Origin: an uncultured Eubacteriales bacterium
GTDB lineage: Bacteria > Bacillota > Clostridia > Oscillospirales > UBA644
DNA: 64,000 nucleotides
Assembly: GCA_934501435.1 (NCBI GenBank)
Contig: CAKSTW010000002.1
Span: forward strand, 62,001 to 126,000
Direction of reading: 5' to 3'
In this document: piece by piece, positions 35,788 to 44,533 of the stretch
Layout: each line of letters opens with the position of its first letter
How positions within the stretch are numbered: position 1 is the stretch's first letter
Program-made: the position numbers and the translations under genes
Notes under the pieces: generated by a model
Database searches by the model: none
Told to the model about the DNA's origin: nothing
What the model saw: only the letters and a program-made list of their open reading frames with translations

Positions 35788-35971
35788 AAGCTCGATTTTC
35801 GCCTGTCAAAACGGTGAAAAATCCCAAAAGGCAGAGGGCAGAAAGCCGCGGCGCCAGCAGCAGTATCCGATTTTCGCCCGTATCTGCGAAAACCGACTTT
35901 CGCTTGTTTTTTCGGGGAAATTTCGGACTGTCCTCCCGAAAATTTCCGTCAAGCGGAAAAAGCCGATCTGC

Positions 35972-36883
35972 CTATTCGCAGCGGACTTGTCCGGACCGCC
36001 CGGTAAAGATATTCACGACAAGATATTCGTCGTTATATTTCACCATGGCGATTGCGGCGTATTCGTATCGGGGATCTATGATATTTCGGTAATGTCCCGA
36101 AGACGAAACCCAACCTTCGACCATGGCGGCGGAGGGGTCTTCCGGCACGCAGTTTATAACGGCTCTTAAAATATTCTCACCGACGACGGTAAACATTCCG
36201 TCAAGAGCGGTCGAGGGGGTTCTGCCGTCGGGGCGGGTGTGGGAAAAATTTTCCGCAATTTCATTTGCCCTGACTTTTGTTCCGGGATAAAGGCTTTCGT
36301 CCCATTCAAGCGGCGAAACGCCCGCCTTTTTCCGTTCTTCGTTTATCAGACGGAGCATTTCCGTTTCAAAATCAGGATATTCGTGGTTCGCCTTGTTTAC
36401 GGGCTTCAGTTTCGTAATTGAAGAGCCTTTCACGACGGTTTCTCCGCAATCTTTGCAGAAAACATCGCCCGTATATCCCGCAGAAGACGCAGTCGCGGTT
36501 TTTGCGTTGCGGATTTCGGTATTTTTGTGATCGCAGTTGTTAAGTGTCGGGGTTGAGGGCGTCGAGGCGCCGCCGCCCGAGGGTTTTGAAGGCGACGAAA
36601 CGCCTTTATCGGCGCCGCCCTGCCCTTTATTTTCGTTTTTCGAATTGTTCTCGGGGTTTTTCGGGGTGTTTGAATCGTCTTCTTTTTCCGAAATTTCGAC
36701 GTCATTCCCGTCTTCGGTTTCATCGGTCTTTTTATCGTTTTCGGGCTGATTTTCCGCACTTTCGCCGACAGTTTCAAGAGAACTCTGCGGCGGCTGAACA
36801 AGTATTTTATCTTCCGCGTTTTTGCCGCAGGAAACGAGAGTAAAAAGCATCATTACAGCCAAAATAAAACTGAATTTTTTCAT
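35972..36883 (-). CDS. CAP/SCP-domain lipoprotein
   Basis: 303 residues from ATG 36883 (AGAGGG upstream; an earlier in-frame start would place residues before the signal). Lipobox LVSC (Cys19), an acidic Glu/Asp/Asn linker, a Ser/Pro stretch, a small Cys-rich module with CDHKNTE and CKDCGE, and a C-terminal CAP domain (about 185-300; RLINEERKKAGVSPLEWDE, FSHTRPDGRTP, VSSSGHYRNI). It is anchored to the outer face of the membrane. CAP proteins of Clostridia are common; the function is mostly unknown. Last gene of a five-gene minus-strand run starting with dnaD. Confidence 0.87.
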   Translation of the reverse strand: MKKFSFILAVMMLFTLVSCGKNAEDKILVQPPQSSLETVGESAENQPENDKKTDETEDGNDVEISEKEDDSNTPKNPENNSKNENKGQGGADKGVSSPSKPSGGGASTPSTPTLNNCDHKNTEIRNAKTATASSAGYTGDVFCKDCGETVVKGSSITKLKPVNKANHEYPDFETEMLRLINEERKKAGVSPLEWDESLYPGTKVRANEIAENFSHTRPDGRTPSTALDGMFTVVGENILRAVINCVPEDPSAAMVEGWVSSSGHYRNIIDPRYEYAAIAMVKYNDEYLVVNIFTGRSGQVRCE

Positions 36884-36900
36884 GATATCCCTCTTGAAAA

Positions 36901-37344
36901 TTATTGTTTTGCCGCGACCGCATTTTTGCAGCTGATCAGAATGTGACACGGAGCGAATTCAAGCGCCGCGACGGTAAGAAGAAGGGAGCGGCAGATAATT
37001 CCGTCAAACAGGAACAGGACGGACGGCAAGAGGGAAAGCAGAATCGCGCGGCAAAGCCCCGGCTTTTTCCAAAGCAAAACCCAGCCGCCGATATACAGGA
37101 AAAGGAGAATTCCGCTCACCGAAAGATAGATGGGGAGCGCGCCGTCGGGAAGTCCCGCGACCGTATGCGGCACGTTTATAAAAGAGAAGCCGAAACAGCC
37201 GAAACGCCCGATCTGTTCAAGAGTTTCGACTGCTTTATTATTCCATAAGTTTTCGAATCCGTCTTTCGTTTTCATGGCAAAAACGACGTTCGGGATCATA
37301 ATGAGGGCAACTATCGCAAGCCCGTAAAAATTTATAATTTTCAC
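36901..37344 (-). CDS. Small four-helix membrane protein
   Basis: 147 residues from GTG 37344, whose bases overlap the stop of the DUF4091 gene (GTGA), implying coupling. Four hydrophobic segments; the C-terminal FAPCHILISCKNA motif and the N-terminal MKIINFYGLAIVALIMIPN look like a conserved Firmicutes family without known function. The sequence after the start is more hydrophobic and family-like than the 15 codons of upstream open frame. Confidence 0.7.
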   Translation of the reverse strand: MKIINFYGLAIVALIMIPNVVFAMKTKDGFENLWNNKAVETLEQIGRFGCFGFSFINVPHTVAGLPDGALPIYLSVSGILLFLYIGGWVLLWKKPGLCRAILLSLLPSVLFLFDGIICRSLLLTVAALEFAPCHILISCKNAVAAKQ

Positions 37345-38993
37345 TTGCACAATGCCGCGTTTATCTCTTCGCGTTTTGAGAGAAGCCATTCGGCGTCCCT
37401 CGGATATTCCTTAAAAGTAAGCGGTTTTTCAAGTCCCTTTTCAAGAAGAGAAAGCGTTGCCTCTCTGCCTGTTTTCTTTTCGAGAGCCTGCAGAGCGGCA
37501 AGGTCGGAAAGCGCCTCGGAAAACACATAGAGACGAAGGGAGGGAACCACTTTGCCGTCTTTTCCCGGATAAACGGAAAAAGCGTCTCCCGACGGGAAAA
37601 CTCCGCCCGCGTCGGTCGTCATAAAGGGGTCAATATCCGAAAGAGAATATTGCGTATACCAGAAATTATAGCCCCAATGCAGAAAGCCTTTGAGCCCGTA
37701 TTTATATATCTGCATTCCGATAATTCTGTTTCTCGCCGAGGACATCGAGAAAAAGCGGTTGGAAACAAGTTTATTCTGCGTACAGCAATAATAAGCCCAA
37801 CGGTTTTTTATCGTTTTATCCTCCATGAACGCTTCGCAGCGGTCGGTACCCGGAATGGGATTGTCGATAAGCCCTCTTTTATAGAATTCGTGGTCGGAAA
37901 GGGCGTCTATCACGGGATATTTCGGAGAAAGATATTTTTTTAAGAGGTTTCTCGCGGCGGTATACGGTTCGAGATGTTCGTCTGTCGGCTCGTCCGAAAC
38001 ATGGAAAAATACGCGCGAACCTATTTTCTCTTTTTCGATGAATTTTTCAAGTTCGGGAATGAACGCCGCAAGGAAACGGTCGTATTTTTTGCCCGCGGCG
38101 GGGGTGTCCCACCCGAAAATTCTCTTTTCTTTGCCGCCGACTTCCGCGATTATCTTCGGGGTCGCCTTCGCGCCCCACTGCGTGAAGAAATGCGAAAATT
38201 CGAAATATTTTATCCCGTGTTTTTTCGCGGTTTTTATCCAGCGGCGAAGTTTTTCAAACCCGAAAGTATAAGCGTTTCCGTCTTTTTTTATATCGACAAG
38301 CTGGGTCGTCGGTCTTTCTCCTCCGACAATGGTGTCGAGCGGCAGGGTAAAAATCGGCGTAAGGAGCATATTGATGCCGTTTTCGGCGGCGGTCGCAATG
38401 AAGTTTTCGATTATTTCCCAATGCTTTTCGGAAAACGCGGGGACCTTATAATATGTAGAAAGGCAGTCGGGGTGAAACCACTGCGTATAGATGAGTTTCT
38501 GTTTCGGTTTTTTTGCGGGGAGGACCCTGAGCGAAAAATAAGTTTCGCCGAGGGCTTCCTTTTTATCGTTTTCAAAGGATATCCAAATACCGTAATCCCC
38601 TGCCGCAAGCCCCTTTGTCGAAACGCGGACCCAGAGAGAATAGGAAAGCCCCTCTCTGCCGTAGACACCGTTTTTATCAAGCGGGAAAAGCGGGTCGGGG
38701 AAAAGACCCGGTTCGATTCTTTCGAAAAAGCCGTCGTTCTGCGGATATCCCGGCATTTCGGAGGATACGTTTCCGACACGGAGCATCGTTATTTTATCGG
38801 CGATCGGGCTTTTTAACGTCGGAATTGCGCGGAGCCTTTCGCCCTCGACGGCGTCGGCAAGGCGGAGAGATATCTGGAAATTACAGAAATCGTCCTGCAA
38901 CGCCTCTCCGTTTTTGATTTCGGGATAGGCGTTTTCTCCGTCTAAAAAAACGCGGCGGAGGGAATCGAATATTTTTATTTCAAGTCGGCTCAT
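37341..38993 (-). CDS. DUF4091/GH123-like glycoside hydrolase
   Basis: 550 residues. An N-terminal beta-sandwich (about 1-155) is followed by a TIM-barrel-like domain. The motif FFHVSDEP carries adjacent Asp334-Glu335, the arrangement used by GH123 beta-N-acetylgalactosaminidases for substrate-assisted catalysis; the DUF4091 region (about 400-500) follows. No signal peptide, so it is cytoplasmic. The substrate is inferred only. It starts 2 bases after the dnaC stop, an odd neighbour for a glycosidase. Confidence 0.82.
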   Translation of the reverse strand: MSRLEIKIFDSLRRVFLDGENAYPEIKNGEALQDDFCNFQISLRLADAVEGERLRAIPTLKSPIADKITMLRVGNVSSEMPGYPQNDGFFERIEPGLFPDPLFPLDKNGVYGREGLSYSLWVRVSTKGLAAGDYGIWISFENDKKEALGETYFSLRVLPAKKPKQKLIYTQWFHPDCLSTYYKVPAFSEKHWEIIENFIATAAENGINMLLTPIFTLPLDTIVGGERPTTQLVDIKKDGNAYTFGFEKLRRWIKTAKKHGIKYFEFSHFFTQWGAKATPKIIAEVGGKEKRIFGWDTPAAGKKYDRFLAAFIPELEKFIEKEKIGSRVFFHVSDEPTDEHLEPYTAARNLLKKYLSPKYPVIDALSDHEFYKRGLIDNPIPGTDRCEAFMEDKTIKNRWAYYCCTQNKLVSNRFFSMSSARNRIIGMQIYKYGLKGFLHWGYNFWYTQYSLSDIDPFMTTDAGGVFPSGDAFSVYPGKDGKVVPSLRLYVFSEALSDLAALQALEKKTGREATLSLLEKGLEKPLTFKEYPRDAEWLLSKREEINAALCK

Positions 38994-38995
38994 GG

Positions 38996-39970
38996 TTATT
39001 TCCTCTTTTTTTCAAGACGAATGTCTACTTTCGGGAACGGAACGTTGAGCGTTTCGTAAACTATACGCGACGACAGTCTCGAATCGTAGATCTCTTCGAT
39101 TTCCGAAAGCGAAAAGTTGGTTGAAATAATAAACGGTTTTTTCCTGTTTATTCTCGAATTTATAACGTGATAAAGGCAGGCGGCGGAAAAGGTCGACTGA
39201 AATTCCGCGCCGAGGTCGTCAAGAATAAGAAGGTCACATTCAAGGTAGATATCGGTATCGGCTTTGCCTTTTCCGAATTTTTCCGCCTCGAAACTGTCGA
39301 GCATATCCTGAAGAGAAGTATATAAAACAAAATTGCCGCGGCGGATAAGTTCGTTGCCGATAATGCAGGAAAGATGCGTTTTTCCGCAACCCGGAACGCC
39401 GCAGAAAAGCAGATTCGAATTCTTTCTCTTAAAGGAAGCAACATACTTTTTCGAATATTCGAGAACGGTCTTTGCGGTCTCGTATTCGCTTTTGCCGTTA
39501 GGCAGAAGTTTGTCGGGAGAATAATAGTCGAGCCTGAAATCCTTAAAAGACAGTTTCTGCATTTCGGGGGCTATATCGGAACGGCGCAGATACTCAAGAG
39601 AAAGCGCCTTTTTATAACATTCGCAGTTTTCCGTCCCGACGGACCCCGTGTCTTTGCATATCGGACAGTCGTACTGCAGATCGGTATAGTCTTCGGGAAG
39701 TTTTGCCGCTTCAAGAAGAAGTCTGCGGCGCTCTTTAAGGTCGGTCGCGCGTTTGCGGTATGCCGCAAGTTTTTCTGCCGACCTGCCGTTCGACATAATG
39801 AAATCAACGCACTCCGACATATTTTTTTTAAGTTCGGAATCAAGTTCTGCGACTTCGGGGATAAGGGTATAAACCTCGTCGAGGCGCGCCTGTCTTTTCG
39901 CCTCGCTGCGCGCTTTTTTGCCTGCGTAAAGGGCGTTTACGGCGGCAATGCAGTCTTTTTTACTGTCCAT
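38996..39970 (-). CDS. dnaC: DnaC/DnaI-type helicase loader ATPase
   Basis: 324 residues. An N-terminal region with a zinc-binding-like CPICKDTGSVGTENCECY segment (about 100-120) is followed by an AAA+ domain: Walker A GVPGCGKTH, Walker B LLILDDLGAE, sensor FIISTNF and Arg-finger region SRLSSRI. It loads the replicative helicase DnaB at origins or restarts. Its start overlaps the dnaD end by 11 bases. The IstB-like alternative is unlikely given the zinc region and the neighbour. Confidence 0.9.
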   Translation of the reverse strand: MDSKKDCIAAVNALYAGKKARSEAKRQARLDEVYTLIPEVAELDSELKKNMSECVDFIMSNGRSAEKLAAYRKRATDLKERRRLLLEAAKLPEDYTDLQYDCPICKDTGSVGTENCECYKKALSLEYLRRSDIAPEMQKLSFKDFRLDYYSPDKLLPNGKSEYETAKTVLEYSKKYVASFKRKNSNLLFCGVPGCGKTHLSCIIGNELIRRGNFVLYTSLQDMLDSFEAEKFGKGKADTDIYLECDLLILDDLGAEFQSTFSAACLYHVINSRINRKKPFIISTNFSLSEIEEIYDSRLSSRIVYETLNVPFPKVDIRLEKKRK

Positions 39971-40913
39971 TTTCCATATCCTCCTCTAAATCGCCTGCGA
40001 TTATCTCCCAGGAAAGAGCCTCGGAAGAAGTCGCGTCGATAGCGGCGTCGTTTTCAGAACGGCGTCGTTTTGCCGGTTTTTTGACGGGAGCTGCCTCGTT
40101 CTGAATTTCCGCAACGGTCGTATATCCTTTTTCTTTCCAGGCGGAAAGAACCTTGTCCATATATTTATACTGATATTTGCCGGTGTTTTTTACCGACGTT
40201 TCGTAAGCAAAGTTAATGACTTCGGGCGAAAAGCCGAAATCCTCGCTCCACTTGACAAAAACGGTCTTTTCGTCGTTCGTAAGTTTTCTGCCGGAAATTC
40301 CGAGAAGCCTTGAAACGCGGTTTTCGGTCTCTCTGCGTTCTTTTAATTCCTTGAGATGATTTTCCGCTTTTTCAAAGGTGTCTATCCCCTTTTCGCTCCA
40401 TTCTATACCCGTCGAGACCATGGCGTGAAGGCTCTTTTTCTCGTCTCCGCAATACTGGATAAGAAGCAGGGCGACTTCGGGCGGCAGTCCGACAAAATCG
40501 ACAAGGGAAAGGATAGCGGAAGAAATTTCGGGAGTGAGCGGGCGGCGGAGCGCCGTTTCCGCCTGTTTATAAAGGAAGAGAACTTTGCTGTCCGCTTCTA
40601 TCCTTTCGGAAATACGCTCGGCGGAATATTTTATCGCGTCGGACGCAGTTACCCGCGGACGGTCAAGGACGTATTTGTCGCGAAGTCTGAAAAGAATTCC
40701 TTTCGACACCCAATAGTCGAACGCCGTCTTCAGCCTTTTTTCGTCGACCGCAAGTTTTTCGCAGATATCCTCCGTTAAAAAAGAGCGGTTTGCGTTCCGC
40801 AAGAGAAAAAGAATAAGGCGAAGTTCCGTTTCGGGCGCGTCGAGGTATTTATCGACTACCGATACGGGTACCGAAAAATTTTCGTTCGCCTCAAATATTA
40901 TCGTATTCCCCAT
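39960..40913 (-). CDS. DnaD-domain replication initiation protein
   Basis: 317 residues. An N-terminal winged-helix-like part (about 25-90), a DnaB/DnaD C-terminal domain (about 185-265) with the WSEDFGFSPEVINFAYE and YKYMDKVLSAWKEKG motifs, and a basic/acidic tail. In Firmicutes such proteins remodel DNA and recruit the helicase with DnaI. It is coupled to the loader gene. Confidence 0.87.
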   Translation of the reverse strand: MGNTIIFEANENFSVPVSVVDKYLDAPETELRLILFLLRNANRSFLTEDICEKLAVDEKRLKTAFDYWVSKGILFRLRDKYVLDRPRVTASDAIKYSAERISERIEADSKVLFLYKQAETALRRPLTPEISSAILSLVDFVGLPPEVALLLIQYCGDEKKSLHAMVSTGIEWSEKGIDTFEKAENHLKELKERRETENRVSRLLGISGRKLTNDEKTVFVKWSEDFGFSPEVINFAYETSVKNTGKYQYKYMDKVLSAWKEKGYTTVAEIQNEAAPVKKPAKRRRSENDAAIDATSSEALSWEIIAGDLEEDMENGQ

Positions 40914-41125
40914 AAATGTTTCTCCCGTATGTTTGTTCGGACTTCATTATAGCAAATTCGGACGCTTAAGTAAAGAGGTATGAGGAATTTTCTTGTTTTT
41001 TTGTGCATAAAATTGTATTTTGTCTTGACAAAATTTCTGATTTATGATAACCTAAATTGAACAGAGCAGAACCGAAAAAGATATTTCGGAATATTATATA
41101 CTATCTATCGGAAGGAGACGGTTTC

Positions 41126-41512
41126 ATGAGAGGTTGGAACGACAGAAATTCATTTGTGAGAAAGACAGCAAGACAGATACGGGATCTTGAAATTCCCGAC
41201 AAGTGCCGCGACGGCCTCGAAAAAGCCGGAGCAGTCGCAAAAGACGGATACGAAAAGGCGGAAGTAATGGCAAAGAGCGCTTACTCCAAAGCAAAAGATC
41301 TCGGAGTAAAGGCAAAGAACTACGATTACCGCTCGGCATTTGAAAAGCTCAAAAATAAAGTCTGCGACGGAATTTCTTTCTGCGTGAAAAAAGTAAAGGA
41401 AAGAAACCCGATCGCCGTCGCCGTCTGCGCGGGAGTCGCCGCGTTCGCAATTTTCTCGCTTTTCTTCTCGATTTTCTATACGATCTTTTCACTCGGCAAA
41501 AAAAGAAGATAA
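41126..41512 (+). CDS. Small single-helix membrane protein of unknown function
   Basis: 128 residues from ATG 41126 (GGAAGGAGAC 5 bases upstream). The N-terminal 90 residues are charged and helical (repeated Ala/Lys/Asp/Tyr patterns, DGYEKAEVMAKSAYSKAKDL); one membrane helix lies at about 97-122, with a Lys/Arg end. No family recognised. A perfect terminator follows. Confidence 0.75.
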   Translation: MRGWNDRNSFVRKTARQIRDLEIPDKCRDGLEKAGAVAKDGYEKAEVMAKSAYSKAKDLGVKAKNYDYRSAFEKLKNKVCDGISFCVKKVKERNPIAVAVCAGVAAFAIFSLFFSIFYTIFSLGKKRR

Positions 41513-41519
41513 AACCCGA

Positions 41520-41548
41520 CGGGAGCTGCAAGGCTCCCGTTTTTTTTG
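41520..41548 (+). terminator. Rho-independent terminator
   Basis: Stem CGGGAGC/GCTCCCG (41520-41526, 41533-41539) and nine T residues, right after the small membrane protein gene. Confidence 0.95.
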
Positions 41549-41659
41549 TATAAATGAAGTTTCGGGCTTTTTCACCCGCCGCGTGTTCCGGACGCGCCGA
41601 GAGGTGAGTTTCGTTTACGGCAAATTTTTTGCGGTCCGGGCATTTTTACATTCCCTTTA

Positions 41660-41689
41660 TTGACATTCCTACCGAACTTGTGGTAAAAT
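41660..41689 (+). promoter_or_regulatory. Promoter of the Rrf2 gene with an embedded dyad
   Basis: TTGACA (41660-41665), 18-base spacer, TAAAAT (41684-41689). The spacer holds TACC-N8-GGTA (41669-41684), extended as CCTAcC/GGtAnnnnAGG. This resembles Rrf2-family operators, so autoregulation is likely. Confidence 0.7.
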
Positions 41690-41709
41690 AGGATAAAGAG
41701 GTGGGAAAG

Positions 41710-42150
41710 ATGTATTCTACAAAAGGAAGATACGCTCTGCGCGTTATGATAGACATTGCCCTTTTTTCGGCGAACGATTTCGTTTCGATAAAGGAAATTT
41801 CCGAACGGCAGAACATTTCGGTAAAATATCTCGAAAGAATTATCGCGCTCCTTAATTCGGCGGGCTTTCTGAAAAGCATGAGAGGAAACAAAGGCGGCTA
41901 CAAACTCGCAAAAAAGCCGTCGGATTATACCTCCGGGGATATTCTCCGCGCGGCGGAGGGAAACATCGCGCCGATAGCCTGTCTTTCGTCGGACGAAAAA
42001 TGCACACGCCGCGGAAAATGCACGACCATTTCCTTCTGGGAGGGCTATTTTGACGCAGTGAACAACTATGTCGACAGCGTTACTTTGCAGGATCTCGTCG
42101 ACGGAGCGTTGGGAATTCCCGACGTCAATCCTGCGGCGGAGGGAATATGA
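41710..42150 (+). CDS. Rrf2-family regulator with IscR-like cysteines
   Basis: 146 residues from ATG 41710 (GAGGTG upstream; GTG 41701 is less suited). A winged helix-turn-helix with MYSTKGRYALRVMIDIA and SVKYLERIIALLNSAGF, then Cys91, Cys98 and Cys104, near the 92/98/104 positions that bind [2Fe-2S] in IscR. It probably senses iron-sulfur or redox state. It overlaps the HAD gene by 4 bases; no isc/suf genes are adjacent. Confidence 0.9.
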   Translation: MYSTKGRYALRVMIDIALFSANDFVSIKEISERQNISVKYLERIIALLNSAGFLKSMRGNKGGYKLAKKPSDYTSGDILRAAEGNIAPIACLSSDEKCTRRGKCTTISFWEGYFDAVNNYVDSVTLQDLVDGALGIPDVNPAAEGI

Positions 42151-42791
42151 AATTTGTATTTTTTGACCTTGACGGCACTCTTACCGACCCGGGTATCGGG
42201 ATAACGAACTCGGTGATGTACGCCTTAAAGAAATTCGGAATAGAAGAAAAAGACCGAACGGAACTTTTCCGTTTTATCGGACCGCCGCTCATTCCGTCTT
42301 TTATGAAATATTACGGTTTTTCAAAGGAAGAAGCGGTCCGCGCAGTCGTTTTTTACAGAGAATATTACGCCGAACGCGGAATTTTCGAAAATAAACTTTA
42401 TGCGGGAATTCCCGAGCTCCTCGGCAAACTGAAAGACGACGGAATAAAAGTCGTTATGGCGACTTCAAAGCCCGAAATTTTTGCCGAAAAAATTGCAAAG
42501 CATTATGACATAGCAAAGTATTTCGACCTTATCGCGGGAGCGACCGAGAGCGAAACGAGGACCGAAAAGGACGAGGTCATAGCCTACGCGCTCGAAAAAT
42601 TCGGAAACCCGCCGGCAAGAGACATAACGATGGTCGGAGACAGGTTTTACGACGTAAAGGGCGCGGCAAAATTCGAAATTCCGACGGTCGGGGTGTTATA
42701 CGGCTACGGAAACGAAAAGGAACTTACCGATGCGGGGGCGGTCTCTCTTGCAAAGACTCCCGAAGAGGTTTATATCAGGCTGCGGCAATGA
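42147..42791 (+). CDS. HAD-superfamily phosphatase, phosphoglycolate phosphatase-like
   Basis: 214 residues. HAD motif I FFDLDGTLTD, motif II MATSK, motif III Lys and motif IV MVGDRFYDVKGA are intact, with a helical cap inserted after motif I. It removes phosphate from a small metabolite, such as phosphoglycolate or a nucleotide; the substrate cannot be read. Coupled to the Rrf2 regulator. Confidence 0.9.
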   Translation: MKFVFFDLDGTLTDPGIGITNSVMYALKKFGIEEKDRTELFRFIGPPLIPSFMKYYGFSKEEAVRAVVFYREYYAERGIFENKLYAGIPELLGKLKDDGIKVVMATSKPEIFAEKIAKHYDIAKYFDLIAGATESETRTEKDEVIAYALEKFGNPPARDITMVGDRFYDVKGAAKFEIPTVGVLYGYGNEKELTDAGAVSLAKTPEEVYIRLRQ

Positions 42792-42819
42792 CGCGGCGGC
42801 AACCGCAGTACACTGCGAA

Positions 42820-42868
42820 GAGAGCCGGGTTTTCCCGAAAACGGAAAGCCCCCGGCTCTCTTTTTTTT
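42820..42868 (+). terminator. Terminator after the HAD gene
   Basis: Perfect 10-bp stem GAGAGCCGGG/CCCGGCTCTC (42820-42829, 42851-42860) with eight T residues. Confidence 0.95.
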
Positions 42869-42940
42869 CGCGTCCGCGAAAAAATTGCCGCCGCGCCGTA
42901 TAGACAAAAAGATTTCCGACGCAAAAATCTTCCGCGACGC

Positions 42941-42971
42941 AAAAAAGGCTTCCGCCGATGCGGAAGCCTTT
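42941..42971 (-). terminator. Terminator of the unknown lipoprotein gene
   Basis: Perfect 11-bp stem AAAGGCTTCCG/CGGAAGCCTTT (42944-42954, 42961-42971); on the minus strand it is followed by six T residues. Confidence 0.9.
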
Positions 42972-42984
42972 GATATTGCGCTGA

Positions 42985-44316
42985 TTATTTGCCCGAGGGA
43001 ATATTCTTTATATACTTGTCAACGTCGCCGTGAGAAGAAATATAATCGGTCCATTCCTGCGGGAGATTCTTTAAGCGTTTCTTTGCCTTTGCGGTGCTCG
43101 AACCGCTCTTTGCGTTATCGTAAAGTTCGGCAGCCTTCTTCGAAGTGCTTGCGGAAACCGCAAAATAAGCGCTGTCGCCCACGTTGAGGTCGGAGACTTC
43201 GGTAGTCCAGTATTTCGCGCCGGAAATGCTTTCGAGAGCGTTTTTGCCGCCGAGCATATCTTCTTCGGTAGCAAAGAACTGAACGTTATCTTTCTTTGTA
43301 AGACGGACAGCGTAGTTTACGCCGTTTGCGCCGTCAACATAGATAGCGCCGTCTTTTTCGTCGTAGGTCGCCGTCGCGCCGTCCGCGATCTTACCGCCGA
43401 CAACGAACGAACCCGTCGAATTCGCGGTAACTTTTCTCGTTACCGTGTCGGTCGAATAGAAGAAATCTTCGGTCTCGACAACGGTCTTGTTCGGATAAGT
43501 AGCGGTATTCTTGAGAGAATACGGAGCGAATTCAAGCGCCGCGCTTTCGGCAGCCTGACTTCCTGTCGGCATTACTTTGACGGAGAAGGACTTGAACTGA
43601 TAAGCGCCGCCCTTCTTGAAGTGAATGTCAAAGAACGCTCTGGTGGAATCGGTAATAAGGCCCTCTTCATCGGTATTCTTGCAAAGTTCGTTGATATTAA
43701 CGATCTTTACGTCGTTCGAACCGACGGAGGTAAGAAGGGTATCGTAAACGGGAGAGTATGTATAAAGGTTGATATCCACGTTATCGGCACATTCGCCCGT
43801 CTCTATTACGAGATAATACTGTTTGTTTACGAAATCGTACTGATACGCTTCGGAGATACCTCTTATTCTGAAAGTGTTGTAGGAATCGAGGTCTTTTCCG
43901 CCGTACTGATCGGGGACAACAACGTCGAGAGCGGAACCCTTACTGTTGTTGGAAACAAGTTTGGTCATGTTCTTCATCTTTGTTGTTTCGGCAGAGAAAT
44001 CAGCCTCCCATTCGGTGCTTCCCGAAGAGCCGTTCGCGGACATCTGCTCAAGAGTAAAGAGAACGTTATCGACGGTCTTTCCGTCAACTCCGAGAGCGAG
44101 TTCCTGCTTTTTAGTGTCGGTTGCGTCTTCTCCGCTTTCGGCAGAGGGGTTTATCGTGATAGCCGAGTCGGGATATTTGAGCCATCTCTGCTGAGAAGCG
44201 CTGTTGTCGACCGCTTCTTCCGCCTTGAAGTTATAGGAACTTCCGCAGGCGGAAAGGAGTCCCGCGACGAGCGTTACCGCCAGGCATATCGCGAAAACTT
44301 TTGAAAGTTTTTTCAT
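42985..44316 (-). CDS. Secreted lipoprotein of unknown function
   Basis: 443 residues. Lipobox LSAC (Cys24). The mature part is Ser/Thr/Asp-rich and beta-strand-like, with no enzyme motif or known repeats; the C-terminus (about 385-443) is a Lys-rich helical tail ending HGDVDKYIKNIPSGK. It may bind a glycan or peptide on the cell surface. Monocistronic, with a clear promoter, operator-like palindrome and terminator. AAAGGTG precedes the ATG. Confidence 0.75.
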   Translation of the reverse strand: MKKLSKVFAICLAVTLVAGLLSACGSSYNFKAEEAVDNSASQQRWLKYPDSAITINPSAESGEDATDTKKQELALGVDGKTVDNVLFTLEQMSANGSSGSTEWEADFSAETTKMKNMTKLVSNNSKGSALDVVVPDQYGGKDLDSYNTFRIRGISEAYQYDFVNKQYYLVIETGECADNVDINLYTYSPVYDTLLTSVGSNDVKIVNINELCKNTDEEGLITDSTRAFFDIHFKKGGAYQFKSFSVKVMPTGSQAAESAALEFAPYSLKNTATYPNKTVVETEDFFYSTDTVTRKVTANSTGSFVVGGKIADGATATYDEKDGAIYVDGANGVNYAVRLTKKDNVQFFATEEDMLGGKNALESISGAKYWTTEVSDLNVGDSAYFAVSASTSKKAAELYDNAKSGSSTAKAKKRLKNLPQEWTDYISSHGDVDKYIKNIPSGK

Positions 44317-44364
44317 TTTTCGAACACCTTTCTTTATTTGATTTCGGTTTTCATTCCGAATTCA

Positions 44365-44421
44365 TGTGCAAACTGCACAATTTCACATTTGCAGTATATC
44401 ACAATTTCGGCAAGGTTTCAA
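44365..44421 (-). promoter_or_regulatory. Promoter of the lipoprotein gene with a TGTGCA palindrome
   Basis: Minus strand: TTGAAA (44416-44421), 17-base spacer, TATACT (44393-44398). The palindrome TGTGCA-AAC-TGCACA (44365-44379) lies about 7-20 bases past the predicted transcription start, where a repressor would block transcription. It is related to 31782-31798. Confidence 0.65.
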
Positions 44422-44468
44422 GGTGTGACATTACAAGTTCACAAAAATGAACTATGTTTTTTATATAT

Positions 44469-44498
44469 GAATATACGGCGGCGCCGCGGCATAGATAT
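44469..44498 (+). promoter_or_regulatory. Possible sigma-E promoter of the SPOCS gene
   Basis: GAATAT (44469-44474), 15-base spacer, CATAGATAT (44490-44498), similar to the mother-cell sigma-E pattern (-35 ATATT-like, -10 CATACA-like). No sigma-A site is visible before this gene. Confidence 0.4.
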
Positions 44499-44533
44499 TA
44501 AGCAAGAATACAGTCAAAAAATGAGGTGCCGTT

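Noticed and set aside
40980..41060. Promoter for the small membrane protein at 41126
   Set aside because: A TTGACA is present near 41033, but no acceptable -10 lies at 16-18 bases.
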